DNA of 6,664 nucleotides from Gammaproteobacteria bacterium (GTDB lineage Bacteria > Pseudomonadota > Gammaproteobacteria > Steroidobacterales > Woeseiaceae). The stretch lies in NCBI GenBank assembly GCA_030641695.1, contig DAOWGY010000187.1, forward strand, positions 1 to 6,664, given 5' to 3'. The translations under genes and the position numbers were made by a program. Positions 6,651 through 6,664 of this stretch are shown here, one piece after another (the stretch's first letter is position 1; each line of letters begins with the position of its first letter). The notes under the pieces were generated by a model, which was given only the letters and a program-made list of their open reading frames with translations, did no database searches and was not told the DNA's origin.

Positions 6651-6664
6651 ATGTCTAAGCATCC
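6651..6664 (+). CDS. Possible start of the next gene (gltD candidate), cut by the window edge
   Basis: An ATG at 6651 opens a frame of four codons (M-S-K-H) that runs off the end. AGGTGG (6643-6648) stands upstream, but only 2 bases away, which is closer than usual. gltD, the NADPH-oxidising small subunit, normally follows gltB, and some GltD proteins begin with a short Met-Ser-Arg/Lys sequence. Four residues cannot identify a protein, so the gltD suggestion rests on gene order alone and the ATG may be chance. Confidence 0.25.

Noticed and set aside
6416..6658. 80-codon plus-strand frame running from gltB into the REP cluster
   Set aside because: It is out of frame with gltB, its second half is translated REP sequence, and it has no domain or start signal.

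Overview
The window looks like ordinary chromosomal DNA from a GC-rich gammaproteobacterium. The evidence is a full-length GltB that lines up end to end with the enterobacterial proteins as I remember them, a DUF924 protein and a LEA type 2 lipoprotein of proteobacterial kind, and REP elements of the type common in Pseudomonas and Xanthomonadales. I cannot fix the genus from the sequence alone.

Layout, left to right. (1) A 20-base fragment at the edge carries a small hairpin and a T run. (2) A DUF924 protein gene reads leftward (19-681). (3) A 128-bp divergent gap holds a candidate promoter for it. (4) Two short lipoprotein genes read rightward: an NTF2-like lipoprotein (810-1301) and a LEA type 2 lipoprotein (1311-1814). 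They are 9 bases apart, and the ribosome binding site of the second overlaps the stop codon of the first. (5) A 252-bp gap (1815-2066) is packed with inverted repeats, including a perfect 22-bp palindrome, and ends in a candidate promoter and leader. (6) gltB, the large subunit of glutamate synthase (2067-6530), fills two thirds of the window. (7) A terminal 134-bp gap holds three REP-type units in alternating orientation. It ends in a possible start codon of the next gene, which could be gltD but is cut off after four codons.

How the parts work together. gltB is the nitrogen-assimilation gene of the window and makes glutamate from glutamine and 2-oxoglutarate. Its partner GltD, which supplies electrons from NADPH, would be expected just beyond the right edge. 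The two lipoproteins are probably co-expressed and placed in the cell envelope, but their function is unknown. Nothing links them or the DUF924 protein to glutamate synthase except position.

I see no undescribed multi-gene system. The most interesting signals are non-coding: the REP cluster, whose stem shows a compensatory base change between copies, and the run of dyads with the 22-bp palindrome upstream of gltB.
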